A stretch of DNA of 64,000 bases from Eubacteriales bacterium (lineage in GTDB: Bacteria > Bacillota > Clostridia > Lachnospirales > Lachnospiraceae): contig JAUNHC010000013.1 in assembly GCA_030524175.1 (NCBI GenBank), positions 1 to 64,000 on the forward strand, written 5' to 3'. The notes under the pieces are model-generated. The model saw only the letters and a list, made by a program, of their open reading frames with translations. It made no database searches and was not told the origin of the DNA. Below are positions 1-9,104 of this stretch, in pieces (within the stretch, counting starts at the first letter, position 1; every line of letters begins with the position of its first letter). Both the position numbers and the translations under genes were made by a program.

Positions 1-41
1 AAAACTTTTTTAACATTTTTCATTTTACCTATTGACATTTC

Positions 42-1349
42 TTAGCTGGACTTCTCTTTGCCGAATACCTTGTCAAATGCCTGGCTTAAATCCTCCAGGA
101 TATCATCTATATGCTCGGTTCCGATGGACAGGCGGATGGTATTGGGTTTAATCCCGGCATCAAGCTGTGCCTGGGGACTCATCTGGGCGTGGGTGGTGGT
201 AGCCGGATGGATGACAAGAGATTTCACATCAGCCACATTAGCCAGCAAAGAGAACAATTCCAGACTGTCAATAAATTCCTGTGCTTCTTTGTCCGTCCCC
301 TTAATCTCAAAGGTAAATATGGAAGCAGCACCTTTGGGGAAATATTTAGTATATAAAACATGATCCGGATGCTCCTTCAGGGAAGGATGGTTCACCTTTT
401 CCACTTTCGGGTGGTTTTCCAGGAAATCCACTGCTTTGAGAGCATTCTCCACATGGCGGTCAAGCCGGAGAGAAAGTGTCTCCAATCCCTGGAGTAAAAT
501 AAAGGCATTAAGGGGAGATATGGCTGCCCCTGTATCTCTCAGCAAGATAGCCCTGATATATGTGACAAAAGCTGCGGCTCCTGCTGCTTCTGTAAAGGAT
601 ACCCCGTGATAGCTTGGATTAGGCTGGGAAAGGTGGGGAAATTTCCCTGATGCCGCCCAGTCAAAGGTTCCTCCGTCCACTATGATCCCGCCCAGAGAGG
701 TTCCGTGTCCTCCGATAAACTTAGTGGCAGAATGTACCACTACATCTGCACCATAGCTCAGCGGCCGGATCAAATAAGGGGTACCGAAGGTGTTGTCGAT
801 CACAAGGGGAATCTGGTGCGCGTGAGCAATTTTTGCAATTTTCTCAATATCAGGGATATCAGAATTAGGATTTCCCAAAGTTTCCAGATATACGGCTTTC
901 GTTTCCGGACGGATGGCCCTCTCCACTGCACTTAGATCATGTACATTCACAAAGGTGGTGGAAATACCGTAGTCACGGAGAGTGGTATCCAGGAGATTAT
1001 AGGTTCCTCCATATATGGTATTCTGTGCTACAATATGATCTCCTGCTTTCGCCAATGCCTGAATTGCATAGGTGATAGCCGCAGCCCCTGAGGCTACAGC
1101 CAGGCCGACTGCACCGCCCTCCAGGGCTGCCACTCTGTCCTCCAGCACTCCCTGAGTAGGATTGGTAAGTCTTCCGTAAATATTTCCGCCTTCTGAGAGG
1201 CTGAATCTTCCCGCTGCCTGTGCGCAGTCACGGAATACATAAGAGGTAGTCTGATAAATGGGAACTGCTCTTGCATCTGTGGCGCTGTCCGGCTGTTCCT
1301 GTCCTACGTGAAGCTGTAATGTCTCAAATCTGTATTGTTTATTTCCCAT
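42..1349 (-). CDS. metY: O-acetylhomoserine sulfhydrylase (PLP-dependent)
   Basis: Converts O-acetylhomoserine plus sulfide (or methanethiol) to homocysteine or methionine; cytosolic PLP enzyme of the Cys/Met metabolism family. The 435-residue protein has the family's usual length. It shows the N-terminal TLQLHVGQ and YGRLTNPTQ substrate/cofactor segments and the PLP lysine in SATKFIGGHG. The frame is open further upstream, but ATG at 1349 is chosen because an AGAAAGGA ribosome site precedes it. It is monocistronic as far as visible, with a consensus promoter (1527-1555) and a leader peptide gene ending Cys-Cys (1405-1467) between promoter and start, which suggests cysteine-responsive control. 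Assignment by sequence recognition; a cystathionine-lyase-type relative is less likely given the length. Confidence 0.93.
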   Translation of the reverse strand: MGNKQYRFETLQLHVGQEQPDSATDARAVPIYQTTSYVFRDCAQAAGRFSLSEGGNIYGRLTNPTQGVLEDRVAALEGGAVGLAVASGAAAITYAIQALAKAGDHIVAQNTIYGGTYNLLDTTLRDYGISTTFVNVHDLSAVERAIRPETKAVYLETLGNPNSDIPDIEKIAKIAHAHQIPLVIDNTFGTPYLIRPLSYGADVVVHSATKFIGGHGTSLGGIIVDGGTFDWAASGKFPHLSQPNPSYHGVSFTEAAGAAAFVTYIRAILLRDTGAAISPLNAFILLQGLETLSLRLDRHVENALKAVDFLENHPKVEKVNHPSLKEHPDHVLYTKYFPKGAASIFTFEIKGTDKEAQEFIDSLELFSLLANVADVKSLVIHPATTTHAQMSPQAQLDAGIKPNTIRLSIGTEHIDDILEDLSQAFDKVFGKEKSS

Positions 1350-1404
1350 AATTAAAAATTTCCTTTCTGTATGCAGTGTGTTATTCTGGAACAAATATGA
1401 TGCA

Positions 1405-1467
1405 TCAACAGCACATTCGCCCGTTCCGGAAATTTTCTCTCAACAATTTGCGAAATAAAATATTCAT
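1405..1467 (-). CDS. Leader peptide MNILFRKLLRENFRNGRMCC upstream of metY
   Basis: A 20-codon reading frame begins with ATG at 1467, five bases after a perfect AAGGAGG (1473-1479), and ends with TGC TGT TGA, i.e. Cys-Cys-stop. It lies in the leader of a sulfur-assimilation gene. Codons 11-14 contain AAAATTTCC (1428-1436), complementary over nine bases to GGAAATTTT (1355-1363), which includes the metY ribosome site. This is seen in sequence; the inference is that ribosome stalling at the Cys codons changes access to the metY start. No T-rich intrinsic terminator is visible between the two, so a translational mechanism is more likely than transcription attenuation. Confidence 0.6.
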   Translation of the reverse strand: MNILFRKLLRENFRNGRMCC

Positions 1468-1526
1468 GTCTGCCTCCTTTTTGGACTGGAATGCCTTATT
1501 CATACTTAATCAGTAGGTTTATTGGG

Positions 1527-1555
1527 ATAATAGCACCATTTCCCTACTATGTCAA
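1527..1555 (-). promoter_or_regulatory. metY promoter
   Basis: On the minus strand TTGACA (1550-1555) is followed after exactly 17 bases by TATTAT (1527-1532). CTACT/AGTAG half-sites flank it (cctac at 1543-1547; cagtagg at 1511-1517), resembling operators of Rrf2-type cysteine regulators, but the operator identity is a guess. It divides the metY and AraC-regulator genes. Confidence 0.85.
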
Positions 1556-1699
1556 TAGGTTTTATATTATTTTTCATTTTTTTGCCATTTGCCAATTCCC
1601 CTTCCCTCCAGGGAATCACCACAGCTTTTGCATCTCATAAACTTCCTGTTGTGGAGAACAAAAAAATAAGATATCATGGAGATACACAGGAGGTTATGT

Positions 1700-2527
1700 A
1701 TGAAACATTCATTAGAACAGATGGAGAAAACAGGATACCTTGAGCAGGAGTTTCGTCTTTTCCATATCAAGGATAAGAATGAACGTGAATTTCAGTATCA
1801 TTATCATGACTTTCATAAAGTAATAGTATTTCTTTCAGGAAAAGCCACCTACCATATTGAAGGAAAATCCTACCACCTGAACCCCTGGGATATCCTGCTG
1901 GTGAACCAGTATGCCATCCATAAGCCGGAAATCGACCCCTCTGCTCCCTACGAAAGGTTTATCCTCTGGGTTCGCAGCGATATCGCGGATTCAGAGCTCA
2001 CCGCCTGTTTCCAGAAAGCAAGGGACAGAAGCTTTAACCTTATCCGTCTTAATTCACAGATTCAGGAGCGGCTGAAGGATATTCTCTATGAGCTGGAAAA
2101 TTCCCTGGATTCCCAGGCCTTTGCCTCTCCCCTTTTGTGCAAAGCTCTGTTTTCCCAGTTTATGGTGTATGTTAACAGGATATTTCTGGAAAAACAATAT
2201 ATCCTGGATCAGAAGTCCTACAGCTATGATTCCCAGGTGGAGAACCTTCTCCGGTACATCAACCGGCATTTAGACGCTGACCTGTCCATTGAAACCCTGG
2301 CACAGAAATATTTCCTGAGCAAATACCACATGATGCGGAAATTTAAAGAAGAAACAGGGTATACCATGCACAATTATATTGTAAGCAAACGGCTTCTTCT
2401 GGCCCGCTCTCTCATATCACAAGGTACTCCTGTGATCAAGGCTGCACAGCAGAGCGGCTTTGGAGATTATACTACCTTCGTACGTGCCTATAAAAAACAA
2501 TTCGGCACTGCACCAAGCAAGAGCTAG
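1700..2527 (+). CDS. AraC family transcriptional regulator
   Basis: Cytosolic DNA-binding regulator of 275 residues. The N-terminal half is a cupin-like ligand domain (HYHDFHKVIVFLSGKATYHIEG, then NPWDILLVNQYAIHKPEI). The C-terminal ~100 residues are a double helix-turn-helix AraC domain (LSIETLAQKYFLSKYHMMRKFKEETG ... GFGDYTTFVRAYKKQFG). ATG at 1700 is chosen over an earlier in-frame ATG because AGGAGG lies at 1688-1693, six bases upstream. It is divergent from metY; regulation of metY is possible but not shown, and a sugar-type ligand is equally possible. Its last codons form the 5' arm of its terminator. Confidence 0.9.
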   Translation: MKHSLEQMEKTGYLEQEFRLFHIKDKNEREFQYHYHDFHKVIVFLSGKATYHIEGKSYHLNPWDILLVNQYAIHKPEIDPSAPYERFILWVRSDIADSELTACFQKARDRSFNLIRLNSQIQERLKDILYELENSLDSQAFASPLLCKALFSQFMVYVNRIFLEKQYILDQKSYSYDSQVENLLRYINRHLDADLSIETLAQKYFLSKYHMMRKFKEETGYTMHNYIVSKRLLLARSLISQGTPVIKAAQQSGFGDYTTFVRAYKKQFGTAPSKS

Positions 2528-2588
2528 AATGTATTTGAAAATTCATTCCCACAAGCTCTAAGCCTGGTACAGTGCCGTTTTCATTTTT
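2503..2588 (+). terminator. Terminator overlapping the 3' end of the AraC gene
   Basis: CGGCACTG (2503-2510), within the gene's final codons, pairs with CAGTGCCG (2570-2577); the stem continues inward with ACCA/TGGT and AGAGCT/AGCTCT. TTTTCATTTTTG follows. The convergent kinase gene may also use it on the other strand, where a looser T-run is present. Confidence 0.75.
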
Positions 2589-2602
2589 GTAATTCCTTGT
2601 TC

Positions 2603-5530
2603 TTATTCTCCGTGGTCACGCTCCGTATTCATCCGGTGTTCATTTTCTGCACATATGATCTTTTCCAGTTCATCAAGGACAAGGGCCATATCCAGCGGTT
2701 TCACCAGATATCCGTCCATTCCTGCCTGGTATGCCATCAACTTGTCCTCTTCAAAAGCATTGGCTGTCATTGCCAGGATAGGTATCTGTGCGGCATCCTT
2801 CCGCTCCAGGGCACGTATAGCCTGTGTTGCCTTCAGGCCATTGAGGACCGGCATGCGGATATCCATCAATATTGCTGTATAATAGCCCGGTTCGCTGTCC
2901 ATAAACTTTTCTACAGCCTGACGCCCGTCTTCTGCTTCATCCACCTTGATCCCATACATTTCCAGAAGAGTATGTCCGATTTCCCGGTTTAATTCATTAT
3001 CCTCCACAAGAAGCACACGTCTGCCCCCCATGTCCTTATTCTTCTGGCGCTCTTCCAGAATAGCTTCTTTTTTATGTATCTGTGAAAAGGTATCATACAA
3101 GGAGGTACGGAACAAAGGCTTGGAAATAAAGCAGTTAACCCCGGCGTCCCTGGCCTCCACTTCCACACTTGACCAATCATAGGCTGAAATCATAATGATC
3201 ATAGTGTCAGGCCCCACAAGCTTCCGTATACGCCGGGCCGTCTCCACGCCGTCAATATCCGGCATCTTCCAGTCGATCATGGCAATATCATACATTTCTC
3301 CCTTTGTCTGGGCTGCTGCCACTTCTTCCACTGCCCGTAAACCGGAATCCACCCATAATGTACGTGCACCGATTTCTTCCAGAATACCTGCCGCCTGGAC
3401 ACCGATTTCAGGGTCATCGTCCACCACCAGCACATCCAGTCCCTTTAAAAGCTCCTCATTTTTCCGTTTCCATTCTCTTTCCTCGTCATCTGAGGCAAGC
3501 TTCAAAGGCAGCGTAACACTAAAGGAAGTTCCCTCATACTTTTCACTCTCCACCTTGATGGTCCCGCCCATAAGCTGAACCAGATTATAGACAATAGAAA
3601 GCCCCAGACCGCTTCCCACCTGGTTCCGCCCGCCTTCTGAAATCTCCTGCTCAAAGGGCTGGAAAACCCGTTCCAGGAACTCTTCGGACATCCCTATCCC
3701 AGTGTCCTTTACACAAAAAGTCATAATGGCAAAGCCGTTGGTCCTCTTCTTCTCACGGATATCTATCTCTATCCGGCCCTCCGCCTGAGTAAATTTAATA
3801 GCATTTGACAAAAGATTAAGCAATATCTGCTTCAGACGCAGGGCATCTCCGATATAATGACGCTCCAGAGGCTCCCCGTGATAAATCTCATAATTCAAAT
3901 ACTGATCTGCAGCCTGAGGACATATGATCTGGTTGATCTCCTCCAACAGTTCCTTAAGGTCGAAATATTCCTGCACGATTTCCATTTTTCCCGTCTCAAT
4001 TTTGGACATGTCAAGAATATCATTGATCAGAGACAAAAGATAACGGGAGGAAGCATCGATTTTATTAAAACAATCCTTTATCCTTTTAGGATCATCCACA
4101 CAAAGCTGTCCGATCGTACTCATACCGATGATCGCATTCATGGGCGTACGGATATCATGGCTCATACGGGAAAGGAAATCTGACTTAGCCTTATTTGCAG
4201 CCTTTGCTGAGGAAAGAGCATCACGGAGAAGCTGCTCCTGGCGGGCCTGCTCAGCCCGCTGGCTGTCCAGAACTTTAATCAGCTTGATTGCCATCACATC
4301 ATCATTAAAAGGATTATCCACATAAATAAGCTGAAGTGAAATCCAATGGTAAAGCCCATCCACACCTTTTTCCTGAAACTCCATATAGACTTCACGTTCT
4401 CCTGCCTCAAAACGCCTTATGATCTCTTCTCTCCGGAAAGTTGAAATATAGTCCTCCCGGTATGCAGGATATACTGCCGGCTCACTAAGCTTCAGAAGCT
4501 GGGAATAGGACCCTGAACGGAAATTACGGAAAACAGAATTCTCATCTATAAAGCAGTTAAATGTGTCTTTCGTCAGATTCACACTCATGATCAAAGGATA
4601 TGCAATACAAATAGCCGTGCGCAGAGAACGGTTTTCAAGGATCTGTTCCTGCTCCTGGACGATCTCCATCTGCCTGACAGCCGTAATATCCGTAAATACA
4701 GCCTGAATGACTTCAATCCCGTCCGCATTTACAATACGGCTCATGGCCACACTGATATATACCTTTCTGCCGTCTGTCCTTTTTCCCTCCCTGGTATATA
4801 CCGCAACATCACCATTAAGCTCAAGACCATTTACAATTGCTTGAATCCTGTCATAATCCTTCTTCAGCACCAATTGAAAGGGATCCTTAACATTCTCTCT
4901 GTATTCTTCTTCTGACGAAAACCCGTAAAACTCCCACACCTTCCGGTTCACACTGACTATTCTATGGATATTGCCCGTTGTAAACTGTATGATCCCGCAG
5001 GGGACAGTATCATACAACTTGGATAAAAACTGTGCCTGCCGTTCAAATTCCTTATCACGCTGGGTAAGCTGTCTGCGCAGCTTCTCATAGGACTCCTTTG
5101 CAGCCTCAACAGGAAACAACTCGTCGTCCTTCATTTGTTCAAAAGGCGTAGAATTATGGATGTGCGCAATTTCCAGTCCGTCACCTTTCTCCCGGAAAAT
5201 AAAAGTAATACGCTGCTGGGTTTTCATAAACATGCCTGAGTCCGTTTTGGACTGGATATAGCTGGTTCCCTCACAGAGATAACAGCCGCTGCTCAATTCC
5301 CTGGTCACATATGTTTCATCATACATGTCAAATGGTATTTTGCTGCCTTCGTCCACAAGGAAAAATTCAGCAACTGCCTGCTTGCCCTCTGCCTTCTGCT
5401 TCTCGCCTGCCCCCAACCATACAATATCATCTGCAAAGGATGAAATCAGCAGGTCTACGTCATTTTCACAGAAATATTTCCGCAAGACCCTGTCGGCAAA
5501 TTCCTCAACTTCCTTTAATGTTTTAGCCAC
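2603..5530 (-). CDS. Cytosolic hybrid histidine kinase, SnoaL-PAS-HisKA-HATPase-REC-REC
   Basis: A 975-residue hybrid sensor kinase without membrane segments. Order: a SnoaL/NTF2-like domain (about 5-130), a PAS domain (about 170-285), a second PAS-like region (about 305-425), a short coiled linker, HisKA with SHDIRTPMNA (His458), HATPase with NAIKF and DTGIGM and GSGLGLS boxes, then two receiver domains with phospho-acceptor candidates Asp753 and Asp890. There is no HPt domain, so the phosphorelay partner must be elsewhere. The start is GTG at 5530 with GAGGAG nine bases upstream. No response-regulator output gene is adjacent. The SnoaL-like module at the N-terminus suggests a small-molecule cue; ligand unknown. 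Confidence 0.88.
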   Translation of the reverse strand: MAKTLKEVEEFADRVLRKYFCENDVDLLISSFADDIVWLGAGEKQKAEGKQAVAEFFLVDEGSKIPFDMYDETYVTRELSSGCYLCEGTSYIQSKTDSGMFMKTQQRITFIFREKGDGLEIAHIHNSTPFEQMKDDELFPVEAAKESYEKLRRQLTQRDKEFERQAQFLSKLYDTVPCGIIQFTTGNIHRIVSVNRKVWEFYGFSSEEEYRENVKDPFQLVLKKDYDRIQAIVNGLELNGDVAVYTREGKRTDGRKVYISVAMSRIVNADGIEVIQAVFTDITAVRQMEIVQEQEQILENRSLRTAICIAYPLIMSVNLTKDTFNCFIDENSVFRNFRSGSYSQLLKLSEPAVYPAYREDYISTFRREEIIRRFEAGEREVYMEFQEKGVDGLYHWISLQLIYVDNPFNDDVMAIKLIKVLDSQRAEQARQEQLLRDALSSAKAANKAKSDFLSRMSHDIRTPMNAIIGMSTIGQLCVDDPKRIKDCFNKIDASSRYLLSLINDILDMSKIETGKMEIVQEYFDLKELLEEINQIICPQAADQYLNYEIYHGEPLERHYIGDALRLKQILLNLLSNAIKFTQAEGRIEIDIREKKRTNGFAIMTFCVKDTGIGMSEEFLERVFQPFEQEISEGGRNQVGSGLGLSIVYNLVQLMGGTIKVESEKYEGTSFSVTLPLKLASDDEEREWKRKNEELLKGLDVLVVDDDPEIGVQAAGILEEIGARTLWVDSGLRAVEEVAAAQTKGEMYDIAMIDWKMPDIDGVETARRIRKLVGPDTMIIMISAYDWSSVEVEARDAGVNCFISKPLFRTSLYDTFSQIHKKEAILEERQKNKDMGGRRVLLVEDNELNREIGHTLLEMYGIKVDEAEDGRQAVEKFMDSEPGYYTAILMDIRMPVLNGLKATQAIRALERKDAAQIPILAMTANAFEEDKLMAYQAGMDGYLVKPLDMALVLDELEKIICAENEHRMNTERDHGE

Positions 5531-5583
5531 GCTCTATAACTCCTCTCTTTCTGAACCTGTACATATAAACCATAATATACACC

Positions 5584-5617
5584 AAAAACAGCGGCTCCCG
5601 CCACGGGGATGCCGCTG
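5584..5617 (-). terminator. secA terminator
   Basis: On the minus strand CAGCGGC and GCCGCTG (5611-5617 / 5589-5595) form a stem followed by TTTTTGG, between the secA stop and the kinase start. Confidence 0.8.
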
Positions 5618-5636
5618 TAGATCAGTCATATCAATA

Positions 5637-8216
5637 TCAAGCCTTTGCGCTCTTGCGTCCGCAGCACTGTTTGTATTTTTTACCGCTTCCGCATGGACAC
5701 GGATCGTTGGGATATACCTTATCTTCTTTTCTCTGAACAGGTTTCTTAGGTCCGGCACTGTCATCCTTATTGGTTCCTGTCACCTTGGCCACCTGCTCAC
5801 GCTCAATCTTCTGCTCAACATGAACGTGGTACAGCATACGCACTGTATCCTCCTGGATAGAATTGATCATGTTATTGAACATTTCATAAGCGCTCATCTT
5901 ATATTCCACAACCGGGTCTCTCTGGCCGTAAGCAGCCAGTCCGATGCCCTGGCGGAGAATCTCCATGTCATCAATATGGTCCATCCATTTGCTGTCAATA
6001 GATTTAAGAAGCACAACACGCTCCAGCTCACGAAGCTGCTCCGGCTCAGGGAATTCAGATTCCTTATTCTCATAGAGCTTCACTGCTTCTTCTTTGATGG
6101 AATGCTTCATCTCATTCTTCTTCTGACCCTTTACTTTTTCCTTAGACAAAGGTTCGAGAGGAATTATGGGAATCATGACAGTATTGAATTCATCCACATC
6201 CCATTCATCGGAATCCACATCATCGGAGAAACACATGTCCACTGTGTTGTCTACGATATCTGTGATCATCTTATAAATAGAATCCCGCATGTTCTCTCCG
6301 TCCAGTACCTGGCGGCGTTCTTTGTAAATGATCTCACGCTGCTCATTGTTTACCTGGTCGTAGTCAAGCAGATTCTTACGGATACCAAAGTTGTTAAACT
6401 CAATCTTCTCCTGAGCTTTCTCAATGGCGCTGGAGAGCATCTTATGTTCAATCTGCTCATTCTCAGCCACACCCAGTGAAGTAAATATCTTCATCAGACG
6501 CTCAGAACCGAACAGACGCATGAGATCATCCTCAAGGGAGATATAGAAACGGGATTCACCCGGGTCACCCTGACGTCCGGAACGGCCTCGCAGCTGATTG
6601 TCAATACGCCTTGACTCATGACGCTCTGTACCGATGATCTTAAGTCCTCCGGCTTCTTTTGCCACGTCGTCAAGCTTAATATCTGTACCACGGCCTGCCA
6701 TGTTGGTTGCGATGGTAACAGCTCCGGCCTGTCCTGCCTGTGCTACGATCTCAGCCTCCAGCTCATGGAACTTAGCGTTCAATACATTGTGAGGAATACC
6801 TTCCCTGCGGAGCATCTTACTGAGAAGCTCAGAAGTCTCAATAGTGATAGTACCAACCAATACAGGCTGCTGCTTCTCATGAGCCTCAACCACTGAACGG
6901 ACTACCGCATTGAATTTTTCTTTCTTGGTCATATATACGGCATCGTCCAGATCCTTACGCTGAACAGGTCTGTTGGTGGGAATCTCCACAACATCCATTC
7001 CGTAGATATCACGGAACTCTTTTTCCTCGGTGAGAGCAGTACCGGTCATACCGCCCTTCTTATCATATTTATTAAAGAAGTTCTGGAAGGTGATGGTTGC
7101 AAGCGTCTTGCTCTCACGTTTTACCTTCACATGCTCTTTTGCCTCAATTGCCTGATGAAGTCCGTCTGAATAACGGCGGCCCGGCATGATACGTCCGGTA
7201 AATTCATCTACGATGAGGATCTCATCATCCTTCACCACATAATCCTGATCCTTATGCATCAGGTTATGAGCCCGGAGTGCAAGGATTATATTGTGCTGAA
7301 TCTCCAGATTCTCAGGATCAGCCAGGTTCTCAATGCTGAAGAACTTCTCAACCTTATGAACACCCTGCTCGGTAAGGTTGACGATCTTATCCTTCTCATT
7401 CACAATGAAGTCACCTGTCTCTATGACTTCTTCACCCATGATGGCTGCCATCTTGGTCATCTCATGACTGGCCTCGCCGCGCTCAAGCTGCTGTGCCAGG
7501 ATATCGCACACTTCATAAAGCTTGGTGGACTTGCCGCTCTGTCCGGAAATGATCAGAGGAGTACGCGCCTCATCGATCAATACGGAGTCAACCTCATCAA
7601 TAATACAGTAATGCAGATCTCTCTGCACAAGCTGTTCTTTATAAATGACCATGTTATCACGCAGATAGTCAAAACCTAATTCATTATTGGTAATATAGGT
7701 GATATCACAGTTGTAAGCCTCACGGCGTTCCTCCGGCTTCATGTCGTTTAAAACCACGCCCACAGTAAGGCCAAGGAATTCATGAACTTTTCCCATCCAC
7801 TCAGCATCACGCTTTGCCAGATAGTCATTGACTGTTACAATGTGTACCCCTTTACCTTCCAGTGCATTCAGATATGCAGGAAGAGTGGAAACCAGGGTCT
7901 TACCTTCACCGGTTTTCATCTCGGCGATACGGCCCTGATGCAGGATAACACCACCTATAAGCTGCACACGGTAATGCTCCATTCCAAGCACCCTCTTAGC
8001 AGCTTCGCGGACTGCCGCAAAAGCTTCCGGCAGCAAACCATCCAGAGTTTCGCCCTCTTCCAGGCGCTTCTTAAATTCCCTGGTCTTATCCCTTAACTCT
8101 TCATCACTTAACTTCTGCATCTCCGGGCGCAGGTTTTCAGCTTTCTCTACCAGAGGTATGATACGCTTTACCTCACGCTGACTGTGCGACCCGAATACTT
8201 TTGAAAACATATTCAT
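5637..8216 (-). CDS. secA: Preprotein translocase ATPase SecA
   Basis: Motor ATPase that drives precursor proteins through SecYEG. The 859-residue sequence has the usual length and full domain set: nucleotide-binding domain 1 with [11 protein letters not shown] (Walker A) and [17 protein letters not shown] (Walker B), the preprotein cross-linking domain, NBD2 with [12 protein letters not shown] and [15 protein letters not shown], and the C-terminal zinc tail [14 protein letters not shown] used for SecB/lipid binding. ATG at 8216 follows AGGAG. Monocistronic with its own terminator at 5584-5617. Confidence 0.98.
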   Translation of the reverse strand: MNMFSKVFGSHSQREVKRIIPLVEKAENLRPEMQKLSDEELRDKTREFKKRLEEGETLDGLLPEAFAAVREAAKRVLGMEHYRVQLIGGVILHQGRIAEMKTGEGKTLVSTLPAYLNALEGKGVHIVTVNDYLAKRDAEWMGKVHEFLGLTVGVVLNDMKPEERREAYNCDITYITNNELGFDYLRDNMVIYKEQLVQRDLHYCIIDEVDSVLIDEARTPLIISGQSGKSTKLYEVCDILAQQLERGEASHEMTKMAAIMGEEVIETGDFIVNEKDKIVNLTEQGVHKVEKFFSIENLADPENLEIQHNIILALRAHNLMHKDQDYVVKDDEILIVDEFTGRIMPGRRYSDGLHQAIEAKEHVKVKRESKTLATITFQNFFNKYDKKGGMTGTALTEEKEFRDIYGMDVVEIPTNRPVQRKDLDDAVYMTKKEKFNAVVRSVVEAHEKQQPVLVGTITIETSELLSKMLRREGIPHNVLNAKFHELEAEIVAQAGQAGAVTIATNMAGRGTDIKLDDVAKEAGGLKIIGTERHESRRIDNQLRGRSGRQGDPGESRFYISLEDDLMRLFGSERLMKIFTSLGVAENEQIEHKMLSSAIEKAQEKIEFNNFGIRKNLLDYDQVNNEQREIIYKERRQVLDGENMRDSIYKMITDIVDNTVDMCFSDDVDSDEWDVDEFNTVMIPIIPLEPLSKEKVKGQKKNEMKHSIKEEAVKLYENKESEFPEPEQLRELERVVLLKSIDSKWMDHIDDMEILRQGIGLAAYGQRDPVVEYKMSAYEMFNNMINSIQEDTVRMLYHVHVEQKIEREQVAKVTGTNKDDSAGPKKPVQRKEDKVYPNDPCPCGSGKKYKQCCGRKSAKA

Positions 8217-8567
8217 GAGTTTACTCCTATTTATCTTAATATAATTTTTATAAAATCTCTGATTATATGAAACCTAGTCTATTCTAACACTTTCTGACGT
8301 GGAAAACAATAAATTTTTCATGAACAAACTGTGATATGGCAAGGCTGTTGTTGTTTTTGCTCACTGTGTGGCAGGAATGCGCCCCTTAACCTGTGACCAT
8401 GAACGGGACCGCCCATGCCCAAAACTTATGACAGTTCCCCAAATGTTGCCATTCTTTCAGGGCTGTGATAATATAATAAAAGCTGTAAATAATTGTAACA
8501 GAAGGGGTAAACTGCCGTCTTTGGGATACGTCCTCATTTTCCGGAGATTGGTGCAGCAGCGCAGATC
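8217..8567. other. 351-bp divergent intergenic region, secA / Gx-type gene
   Basis: Apart from the promoter at 8446-8474 and a secA-side TATAAT on the minus strand (about 8256-8262), nothing recognisable is seen. A short open frame inside it has no ribosome site and no protein-like character. Confidence 0.5.
8446..8474 (+). promoter_or_regulatory. Promoter of the Gx-type membrane protein gene
   Basis: TTGCCA (8446-8451), 17-base spacer, TAATAT (8469-8474). This leaves an untranslated leader of roughly 85 bases with no clear ribosome site near the ATG. Confidence 0.65.
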
Positions 8568-9047
8568 ATGAAGCAGAAAACAGCCTTTCTCGGCCTTTTT
8601 TCAGCCGTGGCGATCATATTTGGATATGTAGAATCTCTCATACCTTTTTTCGCGGGGATACCCGGAATAAAACTGGGGCTTGCCAACCTTGCAGTTCTCT
8701 TCATTCTGCATAAATATTCATTTAAGGAAGCCGCACTTGTGTCTGCGGTGCGAATCCTGGTGATCGGATTTATGTTCGGAAATATTTTCAGTATATTATA
8801 CAGTCTGGCCGGTGCCGCTTTAAGCCTGTGCGTCATGTCCCTGCTGGATAGGTCCCATTCCTTCAGCCTCATCGGCCTGAGTATAGCCGGCGGCGTATCA
8901 CATAATGTGGGACAGCTCCTGGTGGCCATGGTCATAGTGAACAATACCAGTCTGGTATATTACGCACCTGCCCTTCTGATTTCCGGTGTGATCACCGGTA
9001 TCCTCATAGGGATCCTCACCTCCGAGGTGAGCAGGCGGCTTCCGTAA
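8568..9047 (+). CDS. Gx transporter family / heptaprenyl diphosphate synthase component I-like membrane protein
   Basis: A 159-residue hydrophobic protein with about five membrane segments. It matches the family annotated as 'Gx transporter' or heptaprenyl diphosphate synthase component I: the GIKLGLANLAVLF and GGVSHNVGQLLVA segments are typical. It is an ECF-like membrane component, so substrate import is more plausible than prenyl synthesis; substrate unknown. In many Firmicutes it follows a NusG-domain-II gene, which is missing here. ATG at 8568 lacks a good ribosome site; the nearest GGAG is 21 bases upstream, and no in-frame alternative start exists after the stop at 8508. Confidence 0.82.
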   Translation: MKQKTAFLGLFSAVAIIFGYVESLIPFFAGIPGIKLGLANLAVLFILHKYSFKEAALVSAVRILVIGFMFGNIFSILYSLAGAALSLCVMSLLDRSHSFSLIGLSIAGGVSHNVGQLLVAMVIVNNTSLVYYAPALLISGVITGILIGILTSEVSRRLP

Positions 9048-9092
9048 AAAGGGTCTCTCCGGAATTTATCCGAAGAGACCCTGTGAGTTTTT
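9046..9092. terminator. Bidirectional terminator
   Basis: GGGTCTCT (9051-9058) pairs with AGAGACCC (9074-9081), with a further CGGA/TCCG stem inside. It has an A-run before and a T-run after, serving the convergent Gx-type and hpf genes. Confidence 0.88.
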
Positions 9093-9104
9093 ATTAAATT
9101 TTCT

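Noticed and set aside
1349-1520. SAM riboswitch or T-box before metY
   Set aside because: None of the conserved SAM-I or T-box sequences is present; the leader is explained by the small reading frame.
5325-6479. Long open frame (384 codons) on the plus strand antisense to the kinase start and secA end
   Set aside because: It covers the clearly coding secA and kinase genes on the other strand, has no ribosome site and no domain; it is a shadow frame.
8368-8571. 67-codon frame between secA and the Gx-type gene
   Set aside because: No ribosome site, unlikely composition, and it overlaps the promoter and start of the real gene.
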